From the NCBI RefSeq assembly GCF_019038595.1, contig NZ_JAHOPF010000002.1:434001-498000 (forward strand): a stretch of 64,000 nucleotides of DNA. Direction: 5' to 3'. Both the position numbers and the translations under genes were made by a program. Under the pieces are notes generated by a model. That model had not been told where the DNA came from. It ran no database searches and worked only from the letters and a program-made list of their open reading frames with translations. Shown one piece after another: positions 8,452-17,065 of the stretch (position 1 is its first letter; each line of letters begins with the position of its first letter). The stretch is from Kaistella soli (GTDB lineage Bacteria; Bacteroidota; Bacteroidia; Flavobacteriales; Weeksellaceae).

Positions 8452-9075
8452 TCAACCTTTTTTCTCGATCCCAAGTACAAAATAAATTACTGCACTCACC
8501 CGTGCTAAAAATTCCCGCGACTGATTTCTGTAATAACTCTGGTTACTCAGAACGTCCTGAGCATCGAAGCCTAAAGCATTCATATCGTTATTACGTGCAT
8601 AAAAAAGTGCTCGCAAATTATGGAAACCCTGGGAAACGATAATGACGTTATTTTGGTGATAAACATTTTTGCAGTTGCTGATGCTCGTCTGAGTTTTAAA
8701 GCCTTTGGGATCTTCTGTGATAATATTTTCCGGAACACCTTCCTGATAAACAAGATAGTTTTTCATCGCCGAAGGTTCATCATATCCTTTACTTTTTTCC
8801 CCGCTTACAATGATTTTCTTAATTTTTCCGTGGTGATAAAGCAATGCCGTAGCTTCCATTCTTTTGGTAAAATACGGATTGGAAATTCCCGATTTCATTC
8901 TCGGCGAAGTTCCCAGAACAAGCGCGGTTTCCCGAGGCGGAATTTTAGAGATACGGGTAAATGTACGGCCGTTGGTTAACGCAACAACCCAAACATTTGC
9001 CAAAATCATCAGCAAAACAGCAATTTCAACCGAGGTGAAAAATGATTTTAATATGTCTAAAATTCTTTTCAGCAA
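8452..9075 (-). CDS. SanA/YdcF-like DUF218 membrane protein
   Basis: This 207-residue protein has one N-terminal membrane helix (about 15-35) followed by a DUF218 fold. Family motifs are ALVLGTSPR near 51, IIVSGEKSKGYDEPSAMKNYLV near 89, and VIIVSQGFHNLRALFYAR near 145. SanA of E. coli is linked to vancomycin exclusion at high temperature and envelope barrier function; the biochemical activity is unsettled. The best start is a TTG at 9075, because the hydrophobic helix would be cut by the next ATG. It lies 12 bases after the reductase gene on the same strand, so the two are probably co-transcribed. Confidence 0.85.
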   Translation of the reverse strand: MLKRILDILKSFFTSVEIAVLLMILANVWVVALTNGRTFTRISKIPPRETALVLGTSPRMKSGISNPYFTKRMEATALLYHHGKIKKIIVSGEKSKGYDEPSAMKNYLVYQEGVPENIITEDPKGFKTQTSISNCKNVYHQNNVIIVSQGFHNLRALFYARNNDMNALGFDAQDVLSNQSYYRNQSREFLARVSAVIYFVLGIEKKG

Positions 9076-9087
9076 TTGGTGTTGAAT

Positions 9088-10212
9088 TTAAATCAAATCA
9101 AAATTAACTTTTATTTTTTTACTCAAAACTACCGACATACAGGCGAGGATTTTCCCCGATTTTTCTTCTTTTTCTGTTAAATATTCATTTTCCAGAAGTT
9201 CCACTTCGCCTTCCTCCAGGATACATTCACAGCTGCCGCAGATCCCCGATTTACAGGAATAAGGAACAGGAAAACCCTGAATTAAAAGCTGCTGTAAAAG
9301 TTTTATTCTGTTATCATTCAGCTGTGTTGAATAATTTTTGCTGAACAGCTTAAAGTCTACTTCGATATCTTCCACCAAAGGAAAGTCTTTTTCCTGAGGA
9401 TAAATATCTTCATTATACTCTTCGAAAAGCTCAAAATGAATATTTTTCTTTCTAATTCCGTTGTTATAACAGGCATTTGCAAGGGATTTTATCATGTCCC
9501 CTTTTCCGCAGATCAGCACTTCATCCACGGCGTCCCAAATCGTACTTTCTTCATCCGTATCGTCCAGATGCAGAATCTGGTTGATGATTAACTTCAGTTT
9601 TCTTTCATCCAGTCTGCCGTGAAACAGATTATCTGTAGTAGGTTCCTGCGAAAAGAAATAAAAGATCTGCAGCCTTTCACTATATTTCTTGGCCAATGCA
9701 TCGAGTTCGTTTTTAAAAGCAATTTCTTCTGTTTTCCGGTTGCCGTAGAACAGGAAAAGCCTTGTCCGCGGTTCTGTATGAAGAATATTTTTAAAATGGC
9801 TAATCAGAGGTGTAATTCCTATTCCGCCTGCAAAACCAATGATGGTACGGAATTCATGCGGTTTCGAAATTAAGGTAAAACGGCCTTTCGGTTCCGAAAC
9901 TTCAACTTCATCGCCTACTTCAAAGCCATCATATAGATCTTTGGTGGAACTTTCCTCGTTATTGATCTTAATTCCCAGAGCAATTTTCCCTTCAAATGGC
10001 GCGGAAGTCATGGAAAAATCATTCTGAAAAACTTCTCCTTTGGAAAGGTATTTTACAGTAACATACTGCCCTGCCTGAAACTTATAATTCCCTTTCAGCA
10101 ATTCGGGAATTTCGAATTCCAAAGCGAAGGTGTTTTTGGTCAGTTGTTGCTTTTTCGCTAATTTTAGCAGGTGAAATTCGGCTTGTCTTGCCTTGGGTAA
10201 AAGATTTTCCAT
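9088..10212 (-). CDS. Ferredoxin-NADP(H) oxidoreductase with C-terminal [2Fe-2S] domain (PaaE/Hmp-like)
   Basis: This 374-residue electron-transfer protein has three modules. The first is an FAD-binding barrel (GQYVTVKY and NDFSMTSAP, residues about 47-85). The second is an NAD-binding domain (IGFAGGIGITPLISHF near 125 and ICGKGDM near 240). The third is a plant-type ferredoxin domain whose cluster ligands are Cys320, Cys325, Cys328 and Cys358 (C-x4-C-x2-C-x29-C). This is the architecture of PaaE-type and related oxygenase reductases. No oxygenase gene lies nearby, so the partner is unknown. It diverges from the TlpA-like gene across only 32 bases. Confidence 0.88.
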   Translation of the reverse strand: MENLLPKARQAEFHLLKLAKKQQLTKNTFALEFEIPELLKGNYKFQAGQYVTVKYLSKGEVFQNDFSMTSAPFEGKIALGIKINNEESSTKDLYDGFEVGDEVEVSEPKGRFTLISKPHEFRTIIGFAGGIGITPLISHFKNILHTEPRTRLFLFYGNRKTEEIAFKNELDALAKKYSERLQIFYFFSQEPTTDNLFHGRLDERKLKLIINQILHLDDTDEESTIWDAVDEVLICGKGDMIKSLANACYNNGIRKKNIHFELFEEYNEDIYPQEKDFPLVEDIEVDFKLFSKNYSTQLNDNRIKLLQQLLIQGFPVPYSCKSGICGSCECILEEGEVELLENEYLTEKEEKSGKILACMSVVLSKKIKVNFDLI

Positions 10213-10244
10213 ATCAAATATGATTCAAAAATAATAAAAATAAA

Positions 10245-10817
10245 ATGAAAAAATTAGTTTTAAGTATCATGGTTTTAGCAGCGGTTTCCGCCTGTACGAA
10301 AGAAGCCAAAATCTCAGAAAACGAGGACAGCACGCAGACTGATTCCGTTACTGTTCCTGAGTCCAACGAAGTTTCGGAAGCGGTGATTCCGTTTAAACAG
10401 ATTGAACTCAATACTGATCAGACTTCAAAAATTCTCGCAAAGCAAAACAGCGATACCTTATACGTCACTAATTTTTTCGCTACCTGGTGCGGCCCGTGCA
10501 TGAGAGAAATCCCTCATTTTAAAGAAAAAATGGCAGAGCTGAATACTCAGCCGGTAAAATTCACTTTTGTGAATCTGGATCCGAAAGAAGATTGGGGAAC
10601 GAAAGTAAAAGACTTTGCTGAAAAGAATAACCTGTCCAAAAACATCGTGCTCGTAGATGGCGAAAAACTGACGCCAGAATTTTTCCATGCGAATTTCAAG
10701 CAGTGGGACGGCGGCTCTATTCCGTTTACTTTGATTAGAAAAGGTGACAAAACCGATGAAACGGTGGGAATGATGAGCAAAGAAATGTTGAGCGAAAAGA
10801 TTAATTCATTTAAATAA
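10245..10817 (+). CDS. TlpA/ResA-like thioredoxin-fold lipoprotein
   Basis: This 190-residue lipoprotein has lipobox cysteine 17 (LAAVSAC), a Ser/Glu-rich linker, and a thioredoxin fold with the redox motif WCGPC at 81-85 in FFATWCGPCMREIPHF. It also has the cis-Pro context GGSIPFTLI near 161. It is a periplasmic, membrane-anchored disulfide reductase of the TlpA/ResA type, usually serving cytochrome c maturation or oxidative stress repair. It precedes the FecCD transporter gene by 58 bases, but the GTG start and gap there leave co-transcription uncertain. Confidence 0.9.
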   Translation: MKKLVLSIMVLAAVSACTKEAKISENEDSTQTDSVTVPESNEVSEAVIPFKQIELNTDQTSKILAKQNSDTLYVTNFFATWCGPCMREIPHFKEKMAELNTQPVKFTFVNLDPKEDWGTKVKDFAEKNNLSKNIVLVDGEKLTPEFFHANFKQWDGGSIPFTLIRKGDKTDETVGMMSKEMLSEKINSFK

Positions 10818-10875
10818 GATCTCCACAGTTCGCAGCGTTTTTTGTGTTCTTGAGTAATAATTCTGGCGGCATTCC

Positions 10876-11853
10876 GTGAAAAACAGCTTTAAATTTATCT
10901 GTCTGAGTATTATAATCGGAATCATTATTTCGGTCCTTATCAACCTGAATATTGGTTTTCTAAAACTGAACATCATTGATTTTATTTCTTCCGGATCTGA
11001 AAACTCCCAAATCGCACAACTCCGCGTCAACCGGGTTTTAGCAATGCTTTTGGCGGGAATTTCAATTCCTACTTCAGGTTTTCTTTTGCAGGAATATTTT
11101 CAGAATCCGTTGGCTGGGCCGTCAGTTTTGGGAATTACTTCTGTGGCGAGTTTAAGTGTTGCCTTTTATATCTTTTTTTCTCAGGATTTAGTGCTTCCCG
11201 AGTTTCTGCAGAACAGCTTCCTGAGCATTTCGGCGATTGGCGGGAGTTTGGTTTTAATGCTGATTTTACTCGCCTTTTCCAGCCGGTTTCAGGATAAATC
11301 TTTCCTGATTATTTTCGGATTTTTAATCTCTGCCTTAGCAGGAGCAGTGGTTTCAATATTACAGTTTTACGCAGAAAACCAGAGTTTAAAAAATTATATC
11401 CTTTGGAGTTTTGGCGCGAACAATCAGGTTTCAACGAACCAGATTTGGGTTTTAAGTATTATCGTAATTTTGGGATTAATTTTGGGATTCAAATCCATAA
11501 AACCATTGATCGGGAATTCTCTGGGAACATCGTATGCCCAAAGTTTGGGCGTTAATTTAAAACAGCTGAAGTTTCTGGTCATCATCACTTCTTCCCTGCT
11601 TTCGGCTTCTGTGACGGCGTTTTTGGGACCCATTCTGTTTATCGGAATTGTAGTTCCCCACTTCTGCCGGATGATTTATAATCCCGCGAAACTCTGGCAG
11701 CAATGGATTCTGAACATGATTCTCGGAATTTTCATCATGGAGTTTTTCTCGATTATTTCAGAAACATCGCAGTTTCCCTTAAATGTGATTACCTCATTAT
11801 TTGGTATTCCGGTAATTTTGGCAATGATGCTTAGCAATAAAAGAACCGTGTAA
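10876..11853 (+). CDS. FecCD-family ABC transporter permease (iron/siderophore/cobalamin type)
   Basis: This 325-residue polytopic protein of the FecCD/BtuC family has about nine to ten membrane helices. Family signatures are LRVNRVLAMLLAGISIPTSGFLLQEYFQNPLAGPSVLGIT (residues about 49-90) and FLGPILFIGIVVPHFCRMI near 249. The start is a GTG. It sits 4 bases upstream of its ATPase partner. No periplasmic binding protein or TonB receptor gene is adjacent, so the substrate (ferric chelate, haem or cobalamin) cannot be assigned from context. Confidence 0.9.
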   Translation: MKNSFKFICLSIIIGIIISVLINLNIGFLKLNIIDFISSGSENSQIAQLRVNRVLAMLLAGISIPTSGFLLQEYFQNPLAGPSVLGITSVASLSVAFYIFFSQDLVLPEFLQNSFLSISAIGGSLVLMLILLAFSSRFQDKSFLIIFGFLISALAGAVVSILQFYAENQSLKNYILWSFGANNQVSTNQIWVLSIIVILGLILGFKSIKPLIGNSLGTSYAQSLGVNLKQLKFLVIITSSLLSASVTAFLGPILFIGIVVPHFCRMIYNPAKLWQQWILNMILGIFIMEFFSIISETSQFPLNVITSLFGIPVILAMMLSNKRTV

Positions 11854-11857
11854 AGCA

Positions 11858-12781
11858 ATGTTTTTAGAACTAAGAAATACAACTTTCGGCTATAAAACCC
11901 CTTTAATAAAAGGTGTTTCAACTGCTCTGCAGCCGGGCGAAATCTGTCTTCTGATCGGAAATAACGGCGTTGGCAAAACGACGTTAATCAAAAGCCTCCT
12001 CAACCAGATTCCGGTTCTGGAAGGGGAAATTTTCCTTCAGAACAAAAAAGCTAAAATACTTTCCAATAAAGAAATCGCAGAACGGGTTGCGGTGGTTTTT
12101 TCCAAATCTCAGATTCCGGCAAATTATACGCTGACCGATTTGGTCTCCCTAGGAAAATACATTCACTATCCTTATTATTTTGAACTGTCACAAAGCGATC
12201 AGCAGGAAGTTGAAGAGATTATTGAAAGCTTAAATCTCTCCCAATATAAAAACTTTCCCCTGCAGAAACTCTCTGACGGAAATCTTCAGAAAGCATTTAT
12301 CGGCAGGGCTTTGGCGCAGAATTCACCGATGATTATTCTTGATGAACCTACAACGCATCTGGATGAGGAAAACAAAATCATTATTCTTAAATTATTAAGA
12401 AAATTAGCTAAAACACAGAACAAGCTCATCCTGTTCTCCTCCCACGACTGGCGGCTTTCAAAGGAATTCGCGGATCAAATCTGGCTGGTAAACGATTCAA
12501 AACTGGATGCCGGAATTACCGAAGAAATACTGTTAAAACATAATGAACTGCTCAATCCTCAGCTTTTTCATTTCAATGCTGAATTTGTCCCTCCAAAAAT
12601 CACCGCGCCGGTTTTAGAGAAAGAAATGCTTTATTCTTTTCTTCAAAAAAACTTCTCCAAAAACCTCTCTCAACTTAAATTTGAGTTTAAAGATCAATTT
12701 TGGGAGGTTTCTGCAGCTGATTTACAACAGAAATGCAATTCCTTTGAAGAGATTTCAGATTTAATTGAAAACCTTCATTAA
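11858..12781 (+). CDS. ABC transporter ATP-binding protein, FecE/BtuD-like, with C-terminal extension
   Basis: This 307-residue ATPase partners the FecCD permease. Walker A is GNNGVGKTT near 34-42, the signature loop reads LSDGN rather than LSGGQ near 139, Walker B is MIILDEPTTHLD near 157-168, and the switch His is in SSHDW. Siderophore ATPases of this family are usually 250-270 residues. Here about 50 extra residues follow the NBD and end in a hydrophilic, aromatic-rich tail. The operon appears to end here, with no terminator hairpin visible before the MarR operator region. Confidence 0.88.
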   Translation: MFLELRNTTFGYKTPLIKGVSTALQPGEICLLIGNNGVGKTTLIKSLLNQIPVLEGEIFLQNKKAKILSNKEIAERVAVVFSKSQIPANYTLTDLVSLGKYIHYPYYFELSQSDQQEVEEIIESLNLSQYKNFPLQKLSDGNLQKAFIGRALAQNSPMIILDEPTTHLDEENKIIILKLLRKLAKTQNKLILFSSHDWRLSKEFADQIWLVNDSKLDAGITEEILLKHNELLNPQLFHFNAEFVPPKITAPVLEKEMLYSFLQKNFSKNLSQLKFEFKDQFWEVSAADLQQKCNSFEEISDLIENLH

Positions 12782-12807
12782 TTCAGCATTCCCAGAAATC
12801 GTTTAAT

Positions 12808-12827
12808 TTATTATGCATGCATAGTAT
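12808..12827 (+). promoter_or_regulatory. Distal copy of the MarR-type palindrome
   Basis: TTATTATGCATGCATAGTAT contains the perfect 12-base palindrome TATGCATGCATA (12812-12823), with partly matching flanks. It lies 78 bases (centre to centre) upstream of the stronger copy at 12882-12909. With that copy and the one before etfB, it defines three sites in the window. Confidence 0.6.
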
Positions 12828-12881
12828 TATGCAGTTCATATCAATTATTACATTGATATTCAATACATTACACTATAGCTT

Positions 12882-12909
12882 AAAAATACTATGCATGCAT
12901 AGTATTTTT
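12882..12909 (+). promoter_or_regulatory. Proximal operator: perfect 28-bp palindrome in front of marR-fadNAE
   Basis: ATACTATGCATGCATAGTAT (12886-12905), extended by four matched A/T pairs on each side, makes a perfect 28-base inverted repeat. It ends three bases before a consensus -7 box at 12913. A bound MarR dimer would cover the -33 region and block RNA polymerase. This is the classical geometry of autorepression. Assignment to the adjacent MarR protein is inference from position and symmetry. Confidence 0.75.
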
Positions 12910-12912
12910 TGT

Positions 12913-12920
12913 TATATTTG
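12913..12920 (+). promoter_or_regulatory. -7 box of the marR-fadNAE operon
   Basis: TATATTTG matches TAnnTTTG exactly and lies 25 bases before the ATG at 12945. It rules out the TTG at 12909 as a start codon, because that would lie upstream of the transcription start. Confidence 0.65.
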
Positions 12921-12944
12921 TGTAAATCACATCACCGAAAAATT

Positions 12945-13403
12945 ATGGAAAACAAAATTGTGGAGAGGGTCGATAATATTGACCTTATTTTGAAATCGAC
13001 CTGGCTGGCCGTTTCTAAAATGTATTCCGAGTTCGCACAGGATCACGATGCAACTGCAGTTCAGGCACTTACCCTGTTGAAAATCGATCCTAAGGAAGGT
13101 ACAAGAAGTACAAACCTGGGTCCTAAAATGGCGATCGAGCCGACCTCTTTAACAAGGATTATTAAACTCCTGGAAGACAATGGCTATATCTACAAGGAAA
13201 AAACACCCAATGACAAAAGGGAGGTTATCATTAAGCTTACCGATAAAGGGCTGAACAGCCGGAATTTATCAAAAGAAGTAGTGGTGAATTTCAACAGAAA
13301 AGTGGTTGAAAAAGTAACGCCCGAAAAAATGGAAATTTTCAAAGAAGTAATGCACGACATTCTGAAAATTGCCAATGAACTGAATAATAAAAATAAAGCA
13401 TGA
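12945..13403 (+). CDS. MarR-family transcriptional regulator (proposed repressor of beta-oxidation genes)
   Basis: This 152-residue protein has MarR architecture: N-terminal dimerisation helices, a winged helix (LGPKMAIEPTSLTRIIKLLEDNGYIYKEKTPNDKREVIIKLTDKG, with the characteristic DKR wing), and a C-terminal helix. It heads a run of genes for fatty acid beta-oxidation, 48 bases before fadN. Two palindromes lie upstream of it, and one further copy lies upstream of etfBA. I infer that it represses these genes and is released by a fatty acyl-CoA or similar ligand, as with other fatty acid or aromatic acyl-CoA responsive MarR proteins. The ligand is unproven. Confidence 0.88.
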   Translation: MENKIVERVDNIDLILKSTWLAVSKMYSEFAQDHDATAVQALTLLKIDPKEGTRSTNLGPKMAIEPTSLTRIIKLLEDNGYIYKEKTPNDKREVIIKLTDKGLNSRNLSKEVVVNFNRKVVEKVTPEKMEIFKEVMHDILKIANELNNKNKA

Positions 13404-13451
13404 GCCGAAAGGTTACCTCTGACAACTAAAAATTAACTAAAAAATCAGCAG

Positions 13452-15845
13452 ATGAAAAGAAGAATCAAACACGTTACGGTTCTTGGTTCAGGAATAATGG
13501 GAACAGGTATTGCAGCGCACTTTGCCAATATTGGCATTGAAGTTCTTCTCCTCGATATCGTCCCGTTTGAACTCAATGAAACCGAGCAGAAAAAAGGATT
13601 AACACGGGAGGACAAAGCAGTAAGGAACAGAATAGCTTCCGAAAATTTCGAAAAGCTTAAAAAAGCAAGCCCTGCTCTTTTGTACACCCCGAAATTTGCC
13701 GACAGAATCACCGTTGGAAACTTCGATGACGATCTGGAAAAAATCAAAAAGACCGACTGGATCATCGAAGTGGTTGTGGAAAGACTCGACATCAAGAAAT
13801 CGGTGTACGAAAAAATTGAGCAGTTCAGAAAACCAGGAACTTTGGTTTCATCCAACACGTCCGGAATCCCTATTCACTTTCTGATAGAAGGCAGAAGCGA
13901 TGATTTCCAGAAATACTTCGCCGGAACGCACTTCTTCAATCCGGTAAGATATTTACCGCTTTTAGAAATCATTCCGACTCCGGAAACCGATCCTGAAATC
14001 GTGAAATTCTATATGGATTTCGGCGCGAAATTCTTAGGAAAAACAACTGTTTTAGCCAAAGACACTCCTGCATTCATTGCCAACAGAATCGGTGTATTCT
14101 CGATAATGAATCTTTTGCACGAGGTAAAAGGTTTAGGACTGAATGTTACCGATATTGATAAATTAACCGGTCCGGTAATCGGCCGTCCGAAATCAGCGAC
14201 ATTCAGAACAGCTGATGTTGTGGGGTTAGATACCTTGGTTCACGTGGCAAACGGTGTCCGTCAGAGCGGCGCTGAAGCCAATGATTTCAACAATGTTTTT
14301 GCGCTTCCTGATTACATCCAGAAAATGGTGGATAATAACTGGTTGGGATCAAAATCTCAGCAGGGATTCTACAAGAAAACTAAAAACGTTGAGGGTAAAT
14401 CTGAAATTCACGGATTGAATCTGGATACCATGGAGTACGAACTTCAGGGCAAATCAAGCTTCCCTACTCTTGAACTGACTAAAAATATCGACAAACCAAT
14501 CGACCGTTTCAAAGTTCTGATTGGCGGAAAAGATAAAGCAGGCGAATTGTACAGAAAATCCCTCGGAGCTTTATTCGCCTATGTTTCGCACAAAGTACCT
14601 GAAATTTCTGACGAAGTATACAAAATCGATGACGCAATGCGCGCCGGCTTCGGCTGGGAAAACGGTCCTTTCGAAATTTGGGATGCAGTGGGCGTTCAGA
14701 AAGGAATCGATCTGGCTAAAGAAGCAGGTTATGAAGTTTCCGACTGGGTGAAAACAGTTGAAACCTTCTATAAAGTTAACGACGAAGGCCAAAGTATTTA
14801 TTTCGATAAAAACTCAGGAAATTATAATAATATTCCGGGTCAGGAAGCATTTATCATTCTAGACAATATCAGAAAAAACAAAACCCTTTGGAGCAATTCA
14901 GGTTCTGCGATTCAGGATTTAGGTGACGGAATCATCAATTTTGAAATCCGTTCCAAAATGAATTCTTTGGGAGGAGAAGTTCTCGATGGATTAAACAGAG
15001 CAATCGATTTAGCTGAGAAAGAATATGATGGATTGGTCATCGGAAATCAGGGCGCAAATTTCTCCGTGGGAGCGAATTTAGCAATGATTTTAATGATGGC
15101 CATCGAACAGGATTGGGATGATCTGAACATGGCAATCGCCTACTTCCAGAAATCCATGATGAGAGTTCGTTATTCCTCAATTCCTGTCGTTGTTGCTCCT
15201 CACGGAATGACTTTAGGAGGCGGTTGCGAAATGACCATGCATGCAGATAAAGTGGTTGCAGCTGCAGAAACTTACATCGGACTGGTTGAAACCGGAGTTG
15301 GTGTAATTCCTGGCGGTGGCGGTACCAAAGAATTCGCGATCAGAACTTCAAGGGAATTCCACAGCGATGATGTTAAAAACAACCGTCTGCGAGATGCTTT
15401 CATGAATATCGCAATGGGTAAAGTGGCAACTTCAGCTTACGAAGCTTACGATATGGGTATTCTAGAAAACCATAAAGACATTGTAGTCGTGAACAAAAAC
15501 ACTCAGATTCTGGAAGCTAAAAAAGTGGCTAAACTTATGGCAGATCAGGGTTATACCCAGCCGATCGAACAGAAAGTAAAAGTTCTTGGAAAAGACGCAC
15601 TCGGAATGTTCTATGTTGGAACCGATCAAATGCTGACCGGAAAATACATTTCTGAGCACGACAAAAAGATTGCCGACAAACTTGCCAACGTTCTGGTAGG
15701 CGGAAATCTTTCCGAACCAACCGTGGTTACCGAGCAGTATTTACTGAACCTTGAAAGAGAAACTTTCCTTCAGCTTTGTGGTGAAAGAAAAACACTGGAA
15801 AGAATTCAGTACATGTTACAGAATGGAAAACCGTTGAGAAACTAA
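13452..15845 (+). CDS. fadN: 3-hydroxyacyl-CoA dehydrogenase/enoyl-CoA hydratase, FadN type
   Basis: This 797-residue bifunctional enzyme has the dehydrogenase half first: NAD-binding GSGIMG at 12-17, the GTHFFNPVRYLPLLEIIPT motif near 158, and an HCDH C-terminal domain to about 400. The hydratase/isomerase half follows (GANFSVGANL near 535 and the oxyanion region MTLGGGCEM near 583). This order is the reverse of E. coli FadB and matches B. subtilis FadN. The following fadA and fadE genes reproduce the B. subtilis fadN-fadA-fadE order. It catalyses hydration and dehydrogenation of enoyl-CoA in the cytosol. It is regulated with marR by inference. Confidence 0.93.
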   Translation: MKRRIKHVTVLGSGIMGTGIAAHFANIGIEVLLLDIVPFELNETEQKKGLTREDKAVRNRIASENFEKLKKASPALLYTPKFADRITVGNFDDDLEKIKKTDWIIEVVVERLDIKKSVYEKIEQFRKPGTLVSSNTSGIPIHFLIEGRSDDFQKYFAGTHFFNPVRYLPLLEIIPTPETDPEIVKFYMDFGAKFLGKTTVLAKDTPAFIANRIGVFSIMNLLHEVKGLGLNVTDIDKLTGPVIGRPKSATFRTADVVGLDTLVHVANGVRQSGAEANDFNNVFALPDYIQKMVDNNWLGSKSQQGFYKKTKNVEGKSEIHGLNLDTMEYELQGKSSFPTLELTKNIDKPIDRFKVLIGGKDKAGELYRKSLGALFAYVSHKVPEISDEVYKIDDAMRAGFGWENGPFEIWDAVGVQKGIDLAKEAGYEVSDWVKTVETFYKVNDEGQSIYFDKNSGNYNNIPGQEAFIILDNIRKNKTLWSNSGSAIQDLGDGIINFEIRSKMNSLGGEVLDGLNRAIDLAEKEYDGLVIGNQGANFSVGANLAMILMMAIEQDWDDLNMAIAYFQKSMMRVRYSSIPVVVAPHGMTLGGGCEMTMHADKVVAAAETYIGLVETGVGVIPGGGGTKEFAIRTSREFHSDDVKNNRLRDAFMNIAMGKVATSAYEAYDMGILENHKDIVVVNKNTQILEAKKVAKLMADQGYTQPIEQKVKVLGKDALGMFYVGTDQMLTGKYISEHDKKIADKLANVLVGGNLSEPTVVTEQYLLNLERETFLQLCGERKTLERIQYMLQNGKPLRN

Positions 15846-15863
15846 TTTTAAAATTTAAGAAAA

Positions 15864-17045
15864 ATGTCAAGACAAGCATATATCATAAAAGGTTTCAGAA
15901 CGGCTGTAGGCAAAGCGCCAAAAGGCAGTCTGAGATTTACAAGACCCGATGTTCTGGCTGCAACAGTCATTGAAAAATTAATGGCTGCAGTTCCGCAACT
16001 CGACAAAGACAGAATCGATGACCTCATCGTAGGAAACGCCATGCCGGAAGCTGAACAGGGCTTAAATGTGGCGCGTTTAATTTCCTTAATGGGATTAAAT
16101 ACTGACAAAGTTCCCGGAGTTACGGTAAACCGTTACTGTGCCTCAGGTTCTGAAGCCATCGCAATCGCATCAGCGAAAATTCAGGCGGGAATGGCCGACT
16201 GTATCATCGCAGGCGGAACAGAATCCATGAGCTACATTCCAATGGGCGGTTACAAACCGGTTCCGGAAACTGAAATCGCAAAAACAAACCCTGATTATTA
16301 TTGGGGAATGGGTTACACTGCAGAAGAAGTTGCGAACCAGTACAAAATTTCCCGTGAAGAGCAGGATCAGTTCGCTTTCGAATCCCACATGAAAGCTTTA
16401 AAAGCCAATGAAGAAGGGAAATTCGCGAACCAGATCGTTTCCATTCCGGTAGAATATAATTTTCTGGATGAAAACCAGAAAATGCAGACGAAGAAATTCG
16501 ATTTTAATGTAGATGAAGGTCCGAGAAAAGACACTTCAATTGAAGGCTTAGCCAAGCTTCGTCCCGTTTTTGCAAACGGCGGATCAGTGACCGCAGGAAA
16601 CTCTTCACAGATGAGTGACGGTGCGGCTTTCGTGATCGTGATGTCCGAAGAAATGGTAAAAGAATTAGGTCTGGAACCTGAAGCAAGACTGGTTGCCTAC
16701 GCTGCAGCAGGTTTAGAACCAAGAATCATGGGAATGGGTCCTATCTATGCGATCCCAAAAGCTTTAAAACAGGCAGGTTTAGAATTAAAAGATATCGACT
16801 TAATTGAACTGAACGAAGCTTTCGCCTCTCAGTCAGTAGCGATTAAAAAAGAATTAAACCTGAATCCTGATATTCTGAATGTCAACGGCGGTGCCATCGC
16901 ATTGGGCCACCCGCTGGGCTGTACCGGAACCAAACTTACCGTGCAGCTGCTGGACGAAATGAGAAAGCGCGGCAACAAATACGGTATGGTTTCCATGTGC
17001 GTGGGAACCGGCCAGGGAGCAGCATCAATTTTCGAATTACTATAA
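15864..17045 (+). CDS. fadA: Acetyl-CoA C-acyltransferase (3-ketoacyl-CoA thiolase)
   Basis: This 393-residue thiolase has nucleophile Cys92 (NRYCASGSEA), His349 in GGAIALGHPLGCTGT, and the second catalytic Cys379 in CVGTGQGA. All three active-site elements and the length are typical. It cleaves 3-ketoacyl-CoA to acetyl-CoA and a shortened acyl-CoA, the last step of beta-oxidation. It sits 18 bases after fadN and 20 bases before fadE, clearly in one operon. Confidence 0.95.
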   Translation: MSRQAYIIKGFRTAVGKAPKGSLRFTRPDVLAATVIEKLMAAVPQLDKDRIDDLIVGNAMPEAEQGLNVARLISLMGLNTDKVPGVTVNRYCASGSEAIAIASAKIQAGMADCIIAGGTESMSYIPMGGYKPVPETEIAKTNPDYYWGMGYTAEEVANQYKISREEQDQFAFESHMKALKANEEGKFANQIVSIPVEYNFLDENQKMQTKKFDFNVDEGPRKDTSIEGLAKLRPVFANGGSVTAGNSSQMSDGAAFVIVMSEEMVKELGLEPEARLVAYAAAGLEPRIMGMGPIYAIPKALKQAGLELKDIDLIELNEAFASQSVAIKKELNLNPDILNVNGGAIALGHPLGCTGTKLTVQLLDEMRKRGNKYGMVSMCVGTGQGAASIFELL

Positions 17046-17065
17046 ACCATAAAAACATAAATAAA

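Noticed and set aside
15235-15246. CATGCATGCA inside fadN as a fourth MarR operator
   Set aside because: It lacks the flanking symmetric TATA/TAGT parts, lies in coding sequence and fits the codons of the hydratase domain.
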